From Osedax fenrisi (Eukaryota; Annelida; Polychaeta; Sabellida; Siboglinidae), in contig OZ025243.1 of the NCBI GenBank assembly GCA_964019155.1, forward strand, positions 86,519,945-86,583,944: DNA of 64,000 nucleotides. Reading direction: 5' to 3'. The translations under genes were made by a program, and so were the position numbers. Numbering within the stretch: the stretch's first letter is position 1; the number at the start of each line of letters is the position of its first letter. Below the pieces are notes generated by a model. The model was not told the DNA's origin. It ran no database searches and saw nothing but the letters and a program-made list of their open reading frames with translations. Below, in pieces: positions 1 through 12,056 of the stretch.

Positions 1-1760
1 AAAAGCTACATGATGGTTCTGATGATAATCTGTGTTCTTTATTTTCTGACTTTTTTCAAAATAAAGTTTTAAAAATAATAGAATATATGTCTGTAGTAGA
101 TTCTATTTATTTTGAAAGTCCACCCTTTTTCTATGATACTCACTGGTCTCGTTTTAATTTACCCACTTCTTCTGTTGTCCTTTCTCTCATTTCTTGTTTG
201 AAATCCAAATTCCCACTTGACCCTCTTCCTCTTAATTTACTTCATAAATTATCTCACTATCTAATTGATATAATTACTTGTATAATTTGTTTATCACAAT
301 CTTCATCCATTGTTCCACAATCGATGAAGTATGCATACATCACTCCAATATAAAAGAAACATAATATTAATTCTTCCAAACTATCTAACTATCGCACTGT
401 TTCGTAATTATCATCAATTTCGAAGACTATGGAACGCATAGTTGCGCGTCAGCTTATTGATTATAATATTATATCGAACTCTATTCTGGATTTCTTTCAG
501 AATGTATACCTTCCCAATTGTAGTAGGATAAACTGAATTAAACAAAGTGTTTAATGTTATTATACTATATATGGATAATAAGGTTTCTTGTTATTTGGTT
601 CTTCTTGATCAGTCTAGTGCCTTTGATACGTTAAATCATAGAATTTTGTCTTACCGTCTACGTGAAATAGGTATTCATGGACAAGTTCACAACTGGTTCA
701 TGTCGTTTATATCTAATAGAATATATTCGGTAAATATCAAGTAATCTTTGTCGGCTCCATTTGATAACACTCAATGCGTTCCTCAAGGATCGGTACTGGT
801 ACAGATTATTTTTTATTTTATATATTCTTCCTGTTAATTTGATTTTTAAAATACCCATATATTCGTTATCACCTCTTTGCTGCTGACTTACAAATTTATA
901 ATTTTTTCCACCTGGTTCCTATATTTTCATCATTAAACTTTCAATTTCTAACTGTATTGATGATTTGATCTCTTAATTTTCCTGTAATTCTCTTTCATTA
1001 AATATTACAAAAACTGATAGCATTATACTTTCTAGATCTATTTCTTCAATTACTATCACTAATCCATTCCTTATCTCATTTCATATCTCAAACACCATCA
1101 CTACTCTAGGTTTTACTATTAATAATGCACTAGATTACTCAGTACATATATCAATCACTGTCCGCACTGCTAATTATGTCCTGTATACTATAGTCAAGGT
1201 TTGTTCTAAGCTAACATTTACTTTAACTAACTAATTATTGCATTCATTAGTATTTAGTAGACTTCGATATTGTAATTCGCTTTTTATTAACATTCCGCAA
1301 AATTTGATGAAAAAAATATGATTCAATACAACGTAGAGCTGTTGGCATATTATTTAAGCGTACTGATATAACCATATGTATCCATTCCATAATGGCGATT
1401 CTCGGGTCGTTGAAGTTTCGAGATATATGCAATTTTCGTCTTCTTTGCATTATTAACAAGGCGATATATATGGGAGTTCAGGAATACCTATCAAAAAAAG
1501 TCAGAATTCGAGCAAATACTCGTCCGAGTCGCAAATGTGAGCTGATGAAACACTTTCTACCGCTTGTATAATCGATGTATGCATATGCTGCTTCGGAGAC
1601 CTGGAACAGTCTCCCGATAACTTACGAACCATATTATGTTGTATTACTTTCAAATGTCGACTATAGGCTATAGACTATATATTCACATATGTTATCATTA
1701 TAATGTATTCTTTTAAAATGTATTATTATTCGTGTATTTATTTATTTATTTGTTTTATTA
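1..1760 (+). mobile_element. Decayed CR1-like non-LTR retrotransposon (LINE), 5' end outside window
   Basis: Broken reading frames on the plus strand read as a non-LTR reverse transcriptase. The linker before RT lies at 87-353 (segment DPLPLNLLHKLSHYLIDII). The palm motif LLDQSSAFDTLNHRIL falls at about 600-650, followed by RLREIGIHGQVHNWF. A C-terminal segment resembling DYCNSLFINIP lies near 1260-1310. Stops and frameshifts occur throughout, so it is a fossil. This order of motifs is known from CR1/L2-type LINEs; the exact clade is inferred. The element runs into AT-rich DNA and then the (ATT)n tract at 1818, which may be its 3' tail. Confidence 0.75.
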
Positions 1761-1817
1761 TATAAACTTGACGCACTATATAAACGTCTATCGTTTTCAT
1801 TGAGTCAAGAAACCTTT

Positions 1818-2095
<278 letters not shown>

Positions 2096-2554
2096 GATAG
2101 GTATAGTATCAACAGACGAAGGAGATTTAATAAAGTTCAGCATATACATATTATAATTAAATGATTACTGGATAATATAGGATGTAAAGTTATAAATATA
2201 AAGATAGAACACGTGACTAACAATTGGATAAAAGAAGAAGCTTCCAGATTATATCATATAAAAGTATCATATAAGTCCACCACCTTAGTGTATTTAATAA
2301 CTGGATTTTAGAACTGGGTATGAATGAATGTGATCAGAAATATTAGGATATTGGTTTATTCTTACTAGTTGATATTAGGAATTATTATAAAATGATGACT
2401 AGATTGCTGAGATAATTCATTAATAATGTTGTGTTGGAAGATAGACTTATACTTATTTAGCGAAATTTCATACAATGATCTGTATATTTATGTGTGTGTT
2501 TTATATGCAAATGTGAGTGTGTATCCGTGTATGTATGTGTATATACTCATATAC

Positions 2555-2628
<74 letters not shown>

Positions 2629-2670
2629 AATTGAATATAATTATTTAATTAATTTAATATTTATTTTTAG

Positions 2671-2742
2671 TGGAAAACAAGAAAAAAGTAAATACGGTTT
2701 AACAAAATTAAAGTTATCAAACGTGAGACTTTCCGATCAATT
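2671..2742 (+). CDS. Possible small coding exon (unassigned)
   Basis: A 72-nt segment follows a TTTTTAG acceptor and precedes GTTAGT. It reads GKQEKSKYGLTKLKLSNV and continues RLSDQ without a stop, entering with one base and leaving with two. The next candidate (3507-3536) starts in the matching phase. No family was recognised. It could be a 5' exon of the SPMIP4-like gene or belong to another gene, or be chance in AT-rich DNA. Confidence 0.25.
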
Positions 2743-3506
2743 GTTAGTATATATATTTATATGCATACATTGATACATATGATTATATATAATAATGCAC
2801 AATTCATTAATAATAATTAGTATTACTAATTTAGTAATAAAGTCATTAATATTATTCATATTGACTTTAAATTATTATATTATTAAATTATCTTAATAAT
2901 ATAAAATATTTTCCGAATCTTTAAAGATTAACAAATTAAAGATCAATTGATAATATTTACATAGGTTTTATATCGTATGTACTCTACCATATAAACACGC
3001 TCATTATAATGTATACATTGTATACTATAGTACATATATACTATACTATATATATACAACATATATGTATTGAAGATTTATACTAAACATATATTTTAAT
3101 ATATAATTTATATATTTATATATAAATTCATTTATAAATGATGTTAATTTGTTTAGCAGGGATATATAATGCTATAGCATATTTACTATATATTATATAC
3201 TAATTATTATACAATTAAAGTATTTTTAAATTACTAAATGATATATATATATAATATTATGGATTAGCCCCACAAGGGATTAGCCTAGGCTATAACTTAT
3301 ATTATAGCTATAACTTATATTATTATATATAATCAATGTAACTATGTGTTATCACTTATAAATAATAATATATAATATACTATTATTATTAGCAGTAATA
3401 TATAGGTTTTATATATTACTATACTATTTTAAATTAAATATAATGTTATACAATAGTTCATTAATGTATTGCTATTATTGACATCTTTATCCTACAATCA
3501 TTGCAG

Positions 3507-3536
3507 ATTATCAAATCCAGAACACAGTAAAATGAG
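3507..3536 (+). CDS. Possible micro-exon (unassigned)
   Basis: Thirty nucleotides between ATTGCAG and GTGAGC. Joined in phase to 2671-2742 they read LSNPEHSKM plus a split Arg codon. The splice sites are good matches to consensus, but the exon is tiny and no homology was recognised. Confidence 0.22.
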
Positions 3537-3867
3537 GTGAGCTATACATACATATTAATGCGCATGTCTTACATAATAATTATTAAGTTTCTATGTATTC
3601 TATGTCACGGATACCATATGTTAGATCTATATCATAGCCTTATTAAAACACCGCATACCTTAGTAGTGATGACTTCCGTATTAACTATTGTTATTAACTT
3701 GTAACTATTAAACTTATTAAAACGCGACCTAAGTTATATAATGGTTATAATAATTATTCAATGGGTAGTTTATTCGTGTATTTTCACATCCACCACTTCA
3801 TGTATGTATGCCGATAGGCACACTTTCAAATTAAAAATGTCATATACATATATGTATACATATGAGT

Positions 3868-4822
3868 ATAGGGGAAATTCTCCGATTACCGACCCCTAAA
3901 TGATTATTTTGTATTCAATATTAAATATATTTATTTGAAATTTTGTAAATAGGGTAATATTATGGCAATGAATAATGTGGCTATTTTAAATTTTTGATAT
4001 AATTATATTTACAAGAATAAACAGGGGGTCGGTAATAGGATACCTGTTCTTAATACCGACCCCCTTCTCCTATTACCGACCCCCTAAAATAATCGTGGTA
4101 TAAATAATGTTAGTATTATAATATCCAATCAACATAGTAGATATCCATAAATATAAATAATTATAACATGCACGCAATTATTTTGTATTGACTTTATGTT
4201 TTAATAGTAATATTAAATTTAATTTTAAACTTTATAGTTATAATATTAAAATAGTGTGTATTATTATATAATATTTAGTTATTAATCAGTATGTATATAA
4301 TATAATGTAATCATGAATCCTTAATCTATATCAATGATACACAAACAAATTACGACATATTTTAAAGTAAAATACGAATCTATTTTGATTGGATATTATA
4401 AATCACATGGGTAGGTATTAGGGTAATTTAGGGGGTTGGTAATAGGAAATCATATGGGTTGCTATAATTAAGATATATTGGTTAATAGTTATTCAAATTA
4501 AATTATGTGTATAATAGTTATAAACATTTTATTGATCTACAATTTATGCGCAGTATTAAGTTTTCTTTTAATTGATAAAGTATTTAAAATGATTTAAAAA
4601 AAGTTATTATTCAAATATTTAAAAAGTAAAAACAGAATATTACATTTTATCAAATAACAATTGTAGGATTAAATATTTGTTAAAACAAAATACTTATTCA
4701 TATTTATCATTAAATTACTAACAGTTAGTGTATATATTATTTTTTTATATCTCTTATAGTTACTGAGATACGAGAGGGGGGCGGTATTAGGAGGGGTCGG
4801 TAATCGGATACTTCCCCCTACA
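3868..4822. mobile_element. Non-autonomous TIR element, ~950 bp, with reiterated GGTCGGTAATAGG motifs (copy 1)
   Basis: The ends are imperfect inverted repeats: GGGGAAATTCTCCGATTACC at the left, and at the right a segment whose reverse complement begins GGGGGAAGTATCCGATTACC. A block at 4023-4085 carries four copies, in both orientations, of a CTATTACCGACCCCC-like motif, and another pair lies near 4425 and 4775-4800. It has no coding capacity. A second copy lies in the opposite orientation at 40885-41852. The superfamily is unknown. Confidence 0.7.
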
Positions 4823-5374
4823 TGTATACATGTATACATCTATCTGCAGATAGAATATTTTATAAGTTGATTAAATTAAATTAAATACATTTGAAGTATA
4901 AATAGATTAATAAATAAATATCATATTTTTGTACACAGTATAAAGTGTATAGTAATCACTGTATACTATACAGTGTATAGTATATCTTGTATAGTATACA
5001 GTGTATATATATAGTATACATTTTATACCAATTATTAAAATAATGAAGAGAATGTACGAAGAGGAAACTAAACATAAGATAAACTAATTAAATATCAATA
5101 TATTAGTCCTATAGGTATACACACCTAGATGTGTATATAAACACAATTATGCATCTATTATTATTATTCTAAACTATAATATTATCCTATATAGTAATTA
5201 CTAATCTGGTATATTTATCTGTCATAGATATATATTTATATAATCGATTAATAATTTAGTTCGATATGTTGTCCATGTTCCGTCGTACTATGTACAATTG
5301 TTACTAATACCTCCTGTTCAGTACACTATTAGTACACATAGTGTTCACGAGTGTTACCTATGTGTCCGCCTGTC
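4823..5374. other. AT-rich stretch with GTATAC-type repeats
   Basis: Degenerate repeats of TATACAGTGTATA type near 4940-5020 and plain AT-rich sequence. No gene seen. Confidence 0.6.
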
Positions 5375-5670
5375 CACCTGTCCACCTGACTGAGGTACTG
5401 ATACTGAAACCACGCCCATATTTGCGTAAAGTAAAGCTAAACTCGATTGTACATTGTATACATTTTACACTGTACATTGTATACAATGTACACTGTATAC
5501 AATGTATACAATGTATATAATGTATATATACAATGTATGCTGTATACAATATACAGTGTATACAATGTATACAATGTACACTATAGTGTTCACGACAATC
5601 TAGTTTAACTTCACTTCACGTAAACGGTGGCGTAGTGTTCGTATCAGTACCTCAGACAGATGACATGTGG
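5375..5670. repeat. Imperfect inverted repeat (arms ~75 bp) around a TATACAATGTA array
   Basis: The segment around 5378-5452 (TGAGGTACTGATAC, then TTTGCGTAAAGTAAAGC) reappears reverse-complemented at about 5592-5668. The ~140-bp spacer is made almost wholly of reiterated TACAATGTATA-like units. Probably a foldback-type element. It lies just upstream of the candidate exon ending at 5849/5861. Confidence 0.6.
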
Positions 5671-5681
5671 ACAGTCAGCTG

Positions 5682-5861
5682 GTACACTGTAGATAGCAAC
5701 CAGGTACAGTGTGTAGATAGCAACCTGGTACAGTGTGAGGACAATCAGCTGGTACAGTGTGTAGGTAGCATAGCGGTCTATCCAGTTGTCCTCTCGTCTA
5801 ACTTTCCGTGCAACAAACCCACACCCGAGGAGCTAATTAACACCTATAGGTACTCTAGTAG
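5682..5861 (+). CDS. Candidate upstream exon of the SPMIP4-like gene
   Basis: An open frame reads through a ~30-bp tandem repeat (GGTACAGTGTGTAGATAGCA type, three to four units) into PCNKPTPEELINTY. It has two possible donors, at 5850 (GTACTC) and 5862 (GTAACA). Both leave two bases, which is the phase required by the exon starting at 7951. The N-terminal boundary cannot be fixed. Assignment to the gene rests on phase and position only. Confidence 0.35.
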
Positions 5862-5999
5862 GTAACACCGGTACTTCCCGGTAATACTCTACTACTATAT
5901 ACCTACTCTAGTAGGTAATAGTAACATGTAACACTAAATAGCATAGCGTATAGGTATTTTAAACAATCGCTATTGACGATATCGTATTGTATTAGAACC

Positions 6000-7357
6000 G
6001 CAAGGTAGTGTTAGATCAGTGTTCGATTAATGTTAGATTAGTGTTTAGATTAATTATCTGTGAGATATCTGTGAGATTACCGTAATCCAGATCACTGTCC
6101 ACAGTGAAAGGGCGTTTAGTAGTACATCTAATAAAGGAGTCATTGTGGGATACAACTATTGAATCTATTTATAGATGGTATTGTTATATACGTTACATAA
6201 ATAGCCACTAACATAGAGTTATTAACTTTAATTACCATGTATGTCGTGTATTTTAGTGATTCAGTATCATATATGATATATATATATATATATAAGTCTA
6301 ATATTATATTATATTATATTATATGTTAATTAATCAAATTATACTACTCATTATGTATATTAGTAGGAATTCTTTATTCACATATATGTTTTATATATTG
6401 ACCAACGCATAGATCTAATAATTAAAGGAGGTTTAACACTTAAGGAATACTATTTAATAAGTCCCCTTAAACTTAATACTATTTAATTTAATATTATATG
6501 TTTAACGAAAACACTAGGAAATTTGTGATTTAAATTGTGATATACGTTAACTTTCAGTTTTAATATTTGTATGTACGTGTAATATATGTATATTTATAAA
6601 AATGCATATTTATTAATTAGTATTAAATAATGATAATAGAACATCACGTTAAGTCTGAATAGTTCTACAAGTTTAAATTGAGAAAAGTAACAAATCATTA
6701 ACCGTTACTTTCAGAAAACTGTAAATACCTATATCTACAATGAGTTGGAGAATTGTTAGTGAATTGTCCAACATTATAATACAATATATTAGTTTAGAAA
6801 CTTATTGTTAATAACTTTAATACTGTTTAAACGTAAGGCTATAATTTGATATATGATTCAATAGAAACGAATATATTATACCTATATATATATATATATA
6901 CTTATACCTATATTTTAAGTAACACATAAACTATCTATAGGTTATAGCCTGTATATATATATATATACATCTAGTTAAATGTATAACTATAGTTTACTTA
7001 ATAGTATCTTAATTATAGCTATACTGATATCGGACGATGCTTTTCAATTGGACTCCATTAATTAACTGCAGTTTATACTTTGATATCGATAAAAAATATA
7101 CAAATTATATTTATTAACGATTTTCAATTATCACTCGAGTTAAACTGATTATAAAGGTATTTGTTAAGAGATATGTAATACATATTATGTACCCAGAGTA
7201 ATATATGATCGAAATAAACGATGATTCATTATTGTATACAATAACTATAGTTTGACATTTTTGTAGCCCACAAAAAAATATATTTGTTGTATACATTTAC
7301 CATATTTTTTAGTTTTTAGTTCTCGGTACTATTACTATATATAGTACCATATATATA

Positions 7358-7417
<60 letters not shown>

Positions 7418-7600
7418 TACATATATGGTACCCTATTGGGTAATATACAATGTTATCAGTTACAAAGTTACATATATGTAGTATGTATACCTACTTAATA
7501 GTGAATAGTTAGGCTACATCTTCTATTGTTGTCGGTCACGTTATGTAATAAGTAACCCGTAGCACGCGCCTATACTTCTGCGTAACCATAATACAACAAC
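6000..7600 (+). other. AT-rich intronic or upstream DNA with (AT)n tracts
   Basis: No coding signal. Contains short TA runs and a long (AT)n tract at about 7350-7413 bounded by near-palindromic ATGGTAC/GTACCAT sequences. Confidence 0.6.
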
Positions 7601-7607
7601 ACACCGC

Positions 7608-7640
7608 TACCCCTAGCGGAATAATGATAAACCAAGCGTT
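7608..7640 (+). repeat. Duplicated copy of the exon-7951 acceptor and exon start
   Basis: CCCCTAGCGGAATAATGATA followed by AACCAAGCGTTCCCC is a near-identical copy of the acceptor plus first ~27 coding bases at 7945-7978. It is followed by unrelated sequence, so it is a decoy exon start. The ~340-bp duplication spacing now contains a MITE (7769-7914). Confidence 0.8.
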
Positions 7641-7768
7641 CCCCCGACTCGGATTATTTTTATTTCTTCAAATCGGCTTCACATTTAAATATAAACAATG
7701 TATAATGACGTCGCGCGGTTATGCAATATATAACACGGCGCTCCATCGCCTTATTGCGTAACTATATG

Positions 7769-7914
7769 TAGGGGCGCTGCCACAGGGGGGTAAAGGGGGA
7801 TATGCCCCCCACTTTAAAATATAAGGGGACCTCCTATGTATTGGTCCCCCCACTTGTACTACACAATTTATTTTGATTGCCCCCTACATACACACCATCG
7901 TTCCAGCGCCCCTA
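7769..7914 (+). mobile_element. MITE with TAGGGGCGCTG / CAGCGCCCCTA ends (copy A)
   Basis: A ~146-bp element with ~11-bp perfect terminal inverted repeats and GC-rich ends around an AT-rich middle. Relatives lie at 13025-13173, 13214-13326 (inverted) and 20196-20355. All share an internal ACCTCCTATGTATTGGTCC block (diverged in the 13214-13326 copy). No open frame. The superfamily is not recognised. Confidence 0.8.
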
Positions 7915-7950
7915 CCACTAACACGACAACACCGCCGCCCCTCCCCCTAG

Positions 7951-8141
7951 CGGGATAATGATAAACCAAGCGTTCCCCGCCGAGCACCCGAACGCCTCGC
8001 ATCAGTCAAAGTTCGCCGTTTTCCCTAACTTCGAGAGCGCAGACGATCCGCGAACGGGAATCGCCGCCCGATGTCAGCTTCCCAAAGACGCCGAGATGCC
8101 GTCTAAGAGCTGGGATGTCGGCGTTATCAAGAAGGTCAAAG
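7951..8141 (+). CDS. SPMIP4: SPMIP4-like exon A (first confidently recognised)
   Basis: Acceptor CCCCCTAG, donor G|GTTTAG, entering with one base and leaving with one. Encodes GIMINQAFPAEHPNAS and then the family's EHP...FP.F.S..D..TGI.AR block, ending near DVGVIKKVK. Confidence 0.8.
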
Positions 8142-9970
8142 GTTTAGCTACCGAGCGAGTTTGTTACGTCACAGTCATTACGTACTGTATGACGTAACAT
8201 TAAGGACATGTCCTTGTTAACGTGTATGTCATACACGCTCAGGAACACGTGGTCTATTAACATATATTATTGTTTGGTTTTCAAGAGTTAATTAACTAAG
8301 TATTAACTAAGTATTAATACTGCTAACTAATTATTTGATATGATCACAAATTGTTGACATTTGTACGCGAGCATGACCACATATTTAATACAGATAATAA
8401 CTATTGTATATATATATATATATAAATGGTAAACTATTCGTAGGTAATCCGTACAGACACGAGGTACAGAAGATACTACCCGAATCTAAGAAGCAGCCGC
8501 TCGTCTGGTTGAGCAGTGACCACACGGACCAGGTTATAACCTATAACCTTTAACCTATAGCCTTTAGCCTATATGCCGTTATTGTCTACGTAAACACGCG
8601 CGTGTATACATATCGTAGTGTCTATAGATGTACGTAGATATCCGGGAGGGAATATGGTTCACTGGACCGAATTATTGAAATAAAAACGACACTATAGCTC
8701 AAATGCGACGGGTATACTCGTCGCAGGTATATATACCTATAGGTGAACTCAAATCTATTTTTGGATTTCGTATTTATGTAAGAGACCATAATATAATCTT
8801 AAATTAAGATATATATATATATAAAAATATTCGGTTAATATCGAAAAGTAAGTGTTAGTATAAATATTAATTTGAGATATCAAAAGTGAATTCACAAAAA
8901 TTGTACCGAATTTTTCAAGATCAAAAGTAGATCTATTCAGTCATTGTTATTTACATGTAAACTGTCAATACCGTGAAAATTTTTTAATTTGAAAATATAT
9001 TTAAATAAATATAATTCATATATCTATTATAGTATCAAAAGTGTATTAGTCTGATAATTATGTTAATTATTTTATGAATGATTGAATATTAAATATAACT
9101 TAAAATAATACATGTGTATCCATCTAGTGGTTGATATTATAACTATATTAAAATAATTACATTGTTTAGATAGGGAGTGAACCATCTATGCTTCGCAACA
9201 TCTTTGAGACGTATACATATCCCTAATATGTATTATACTACGTGATATGTATACAAACTTAGGTGTACAAAAGTGTCTACATACATATATTCCAGTAACT
9301 TGTTAAGGTGTTTTTTTTGTGGGCAAATTGCCCTCCATAAATATTGCTTGCTCCACCAAACTAATACCACCTACTAATCTCTAACATAGACATTATAATT
9401 AGCCCAATTCTAATGTATATGACCTGGCTGGAGCTATACACCACCTATTGACTAATAATACTCCTAGATAGATAAGATAGATTAGTTAACATTATATTCT
9501 ATATCTAACCTTATATATTCTAGAGCTCCTATAACCTCGGGAGGTTATAGGAGGTGTTGTGTCTAACTGCAGTTAACCCTAACCTAACCTACCCTAACCT
9601 AACCAAACCCATGGGTTCTATAGCTAACTCGTTTTTACGATCGTAAAGTTGTAATTACATACGAATATCACCTTTAAAACTATAAATCTATAGATTGTGT
9701 TCACATATATGATCACTATGACTCACGCGATGATTCACACTAACCAAGATTACGTCATACTAAGCATGCGCACGCGTCCTCCAGTTAGTGAAGTCCCCTT
9801 GGAGCGAGAAGCAGACGTTCTATCCGACCACGCCCAAGACCTATCTGGCGAGTATGCCCGACCGGACGGACGACAAATGTCTGATCGGAAACATGAAGGT
9901 CAGCCAGAGGTCGGCCAATATAATGCGTAACGTGCAGAAAGATCACCGCGCCACCATCTACCAAAGAAGG

Positions 9971-10003
<33 letters not shown>

Positions 10004-11604
10004 TTAACAATAACTATATGAATAGGACTAATACAAAGAGCTAGAGAGAAATTTTCTCTCTAGCTCTATTGACTAATAGGATAATTGTTATATTTTAGTT
10101 TGCGTGCTTTTAATTACGTAATATCAAACTAATTCAATATTCAAATATGGTAGATTCATTGATGTATATTCTGATATGAATTCTGTATTATAATGATTCA
10201 TTGTTGAAAGTGTATGAATAGATATGTCACGCTTCAAATAATATATTCGAGTTGCTTGTACTTTATGATAGTTTTATAATAAATATATGCATGTAAGCAT
10301 AATATAAAATATATAGTAAAATCAGGGAGATCCCTGGTAAAACATACTTATATGAGTAATATATGCTCTTGTATTGAGTAATTACTCATATAAGTATGTT
10401 TTACAAGGGATCTCCCTGATTTTACTATATATTTTATATTTTATATATATATCGGAATTCAAATATATCAGTATAACAAAAATATAAATAGTTTTTAACT
10501 TTTAATAAATAGGTATACCTATACCTATACAAAATTAAAAAAAATTCTATATGATATAATATAAAATATATATGTATATTATGTGTATTATGGTACCTAT
10601 ATTTGTTCTATATTATACCGAGGAGTAAGATGCTATATGCCCGAGAAGGTTACTCTTATATCGATCATACCTACATATAATATAGGAGATAGGTTTAACC
10701 TTTTAGTTTGATGTGGGCATAGAGCTAGAGAGATTCCAGCTAGAGATTTCTCTCTAGCTCTATGGCTGTGGGCAACAGGTGTGAATCACTGAATCACACC
10801 ACGTGGTTAACTAGAATATAACACGTGACAGGTACCGTATTTCCGGTATCCATATTCACAATAACTTACTATACTACATACCTGTTAACCAATGTATTAA
10901 TTATAACGCCAGCTATACTGGCTTGGGAGAGAGCCATAAAATGAATCTCGACAATCTGACCAATCAGAAGATGCGAAAACTGCAAACCGGTTACGACGAC
11001 TACGAACTGGTTCGTTCTATAAATAGACGTCGCGTCATCGTCGCTCGTGACTCACGCGCGTTCACTCACCCATAGAAACCCGTAGAAGTGGCCGTATTCG
11101 ACCCGAGCAGGTCACTTGACGGTCGTTTAGAGGTCACGATAGAACCGAAACCGCTGCAGAACGCCGACATCTATAATCACCCGGAACCGGAGAAAACATT
11201 CGGCAGGTATGTTTAACTATTGTTATGTTAACGAAATTGATAAGACGTCTATGTTTAATGACTTTCGAGGGTCCATAGTAAGCGTATACGATATATATGT
11301 AGTCTAATCTATAGACTATATATATATATATATATGTATGTACCCTCCTCAGAATATATATATATATCCCAGATATGATATAGATATATATTTTCATTTA
11401 ATAATAGATATATTCATGTATTTTGAATGTGGGCCCCTGCCGATTTCCCGAGGTCTGCTTGGATACTAATGTAGTTTATGTACACTATGTTTACCGTTAC
11501 ATAGTTTAGGCGTATCTCGTCGTGGACTGTCAGTAAGTAGGCTTATATTTACAAATACCTGGACGTTTTTATTAATGAATAAATATAAATACCTGGCTTA
11601 TGTG

Positions 11605-11664
<60 letters not shown>

Positions 11665-12007
11665 AGTGGTTCACTCATAGGTATATATGTACACAATTGT
11701 CTATACACCATTGTGTACATATATACCTATGAGTGAACCACTTGCATGACCTACTATAACGTTACCACAGATCGTTAACCGCCAAAGAAAAGGGTGAACA
11801 TCATCTTTGGTACGGAAAGCTGTACAGCTCCCTGCCCGAAGGGTACGCCACCCCCAGAGACGGAATTATCAGATTTACCCCCGTTAGTGTAGAAGGGGTA
11901 GTTGAGCTTGCCCCGTAGTACACTACGGTAGGTTTATCCATGATAGGTACACCGATAATAGATGTAAAGGAGTCATATATTGCTAGCACTCAATTGATAG
12001 TAATACA

Positions 12008-12056
<49 letters not shown>

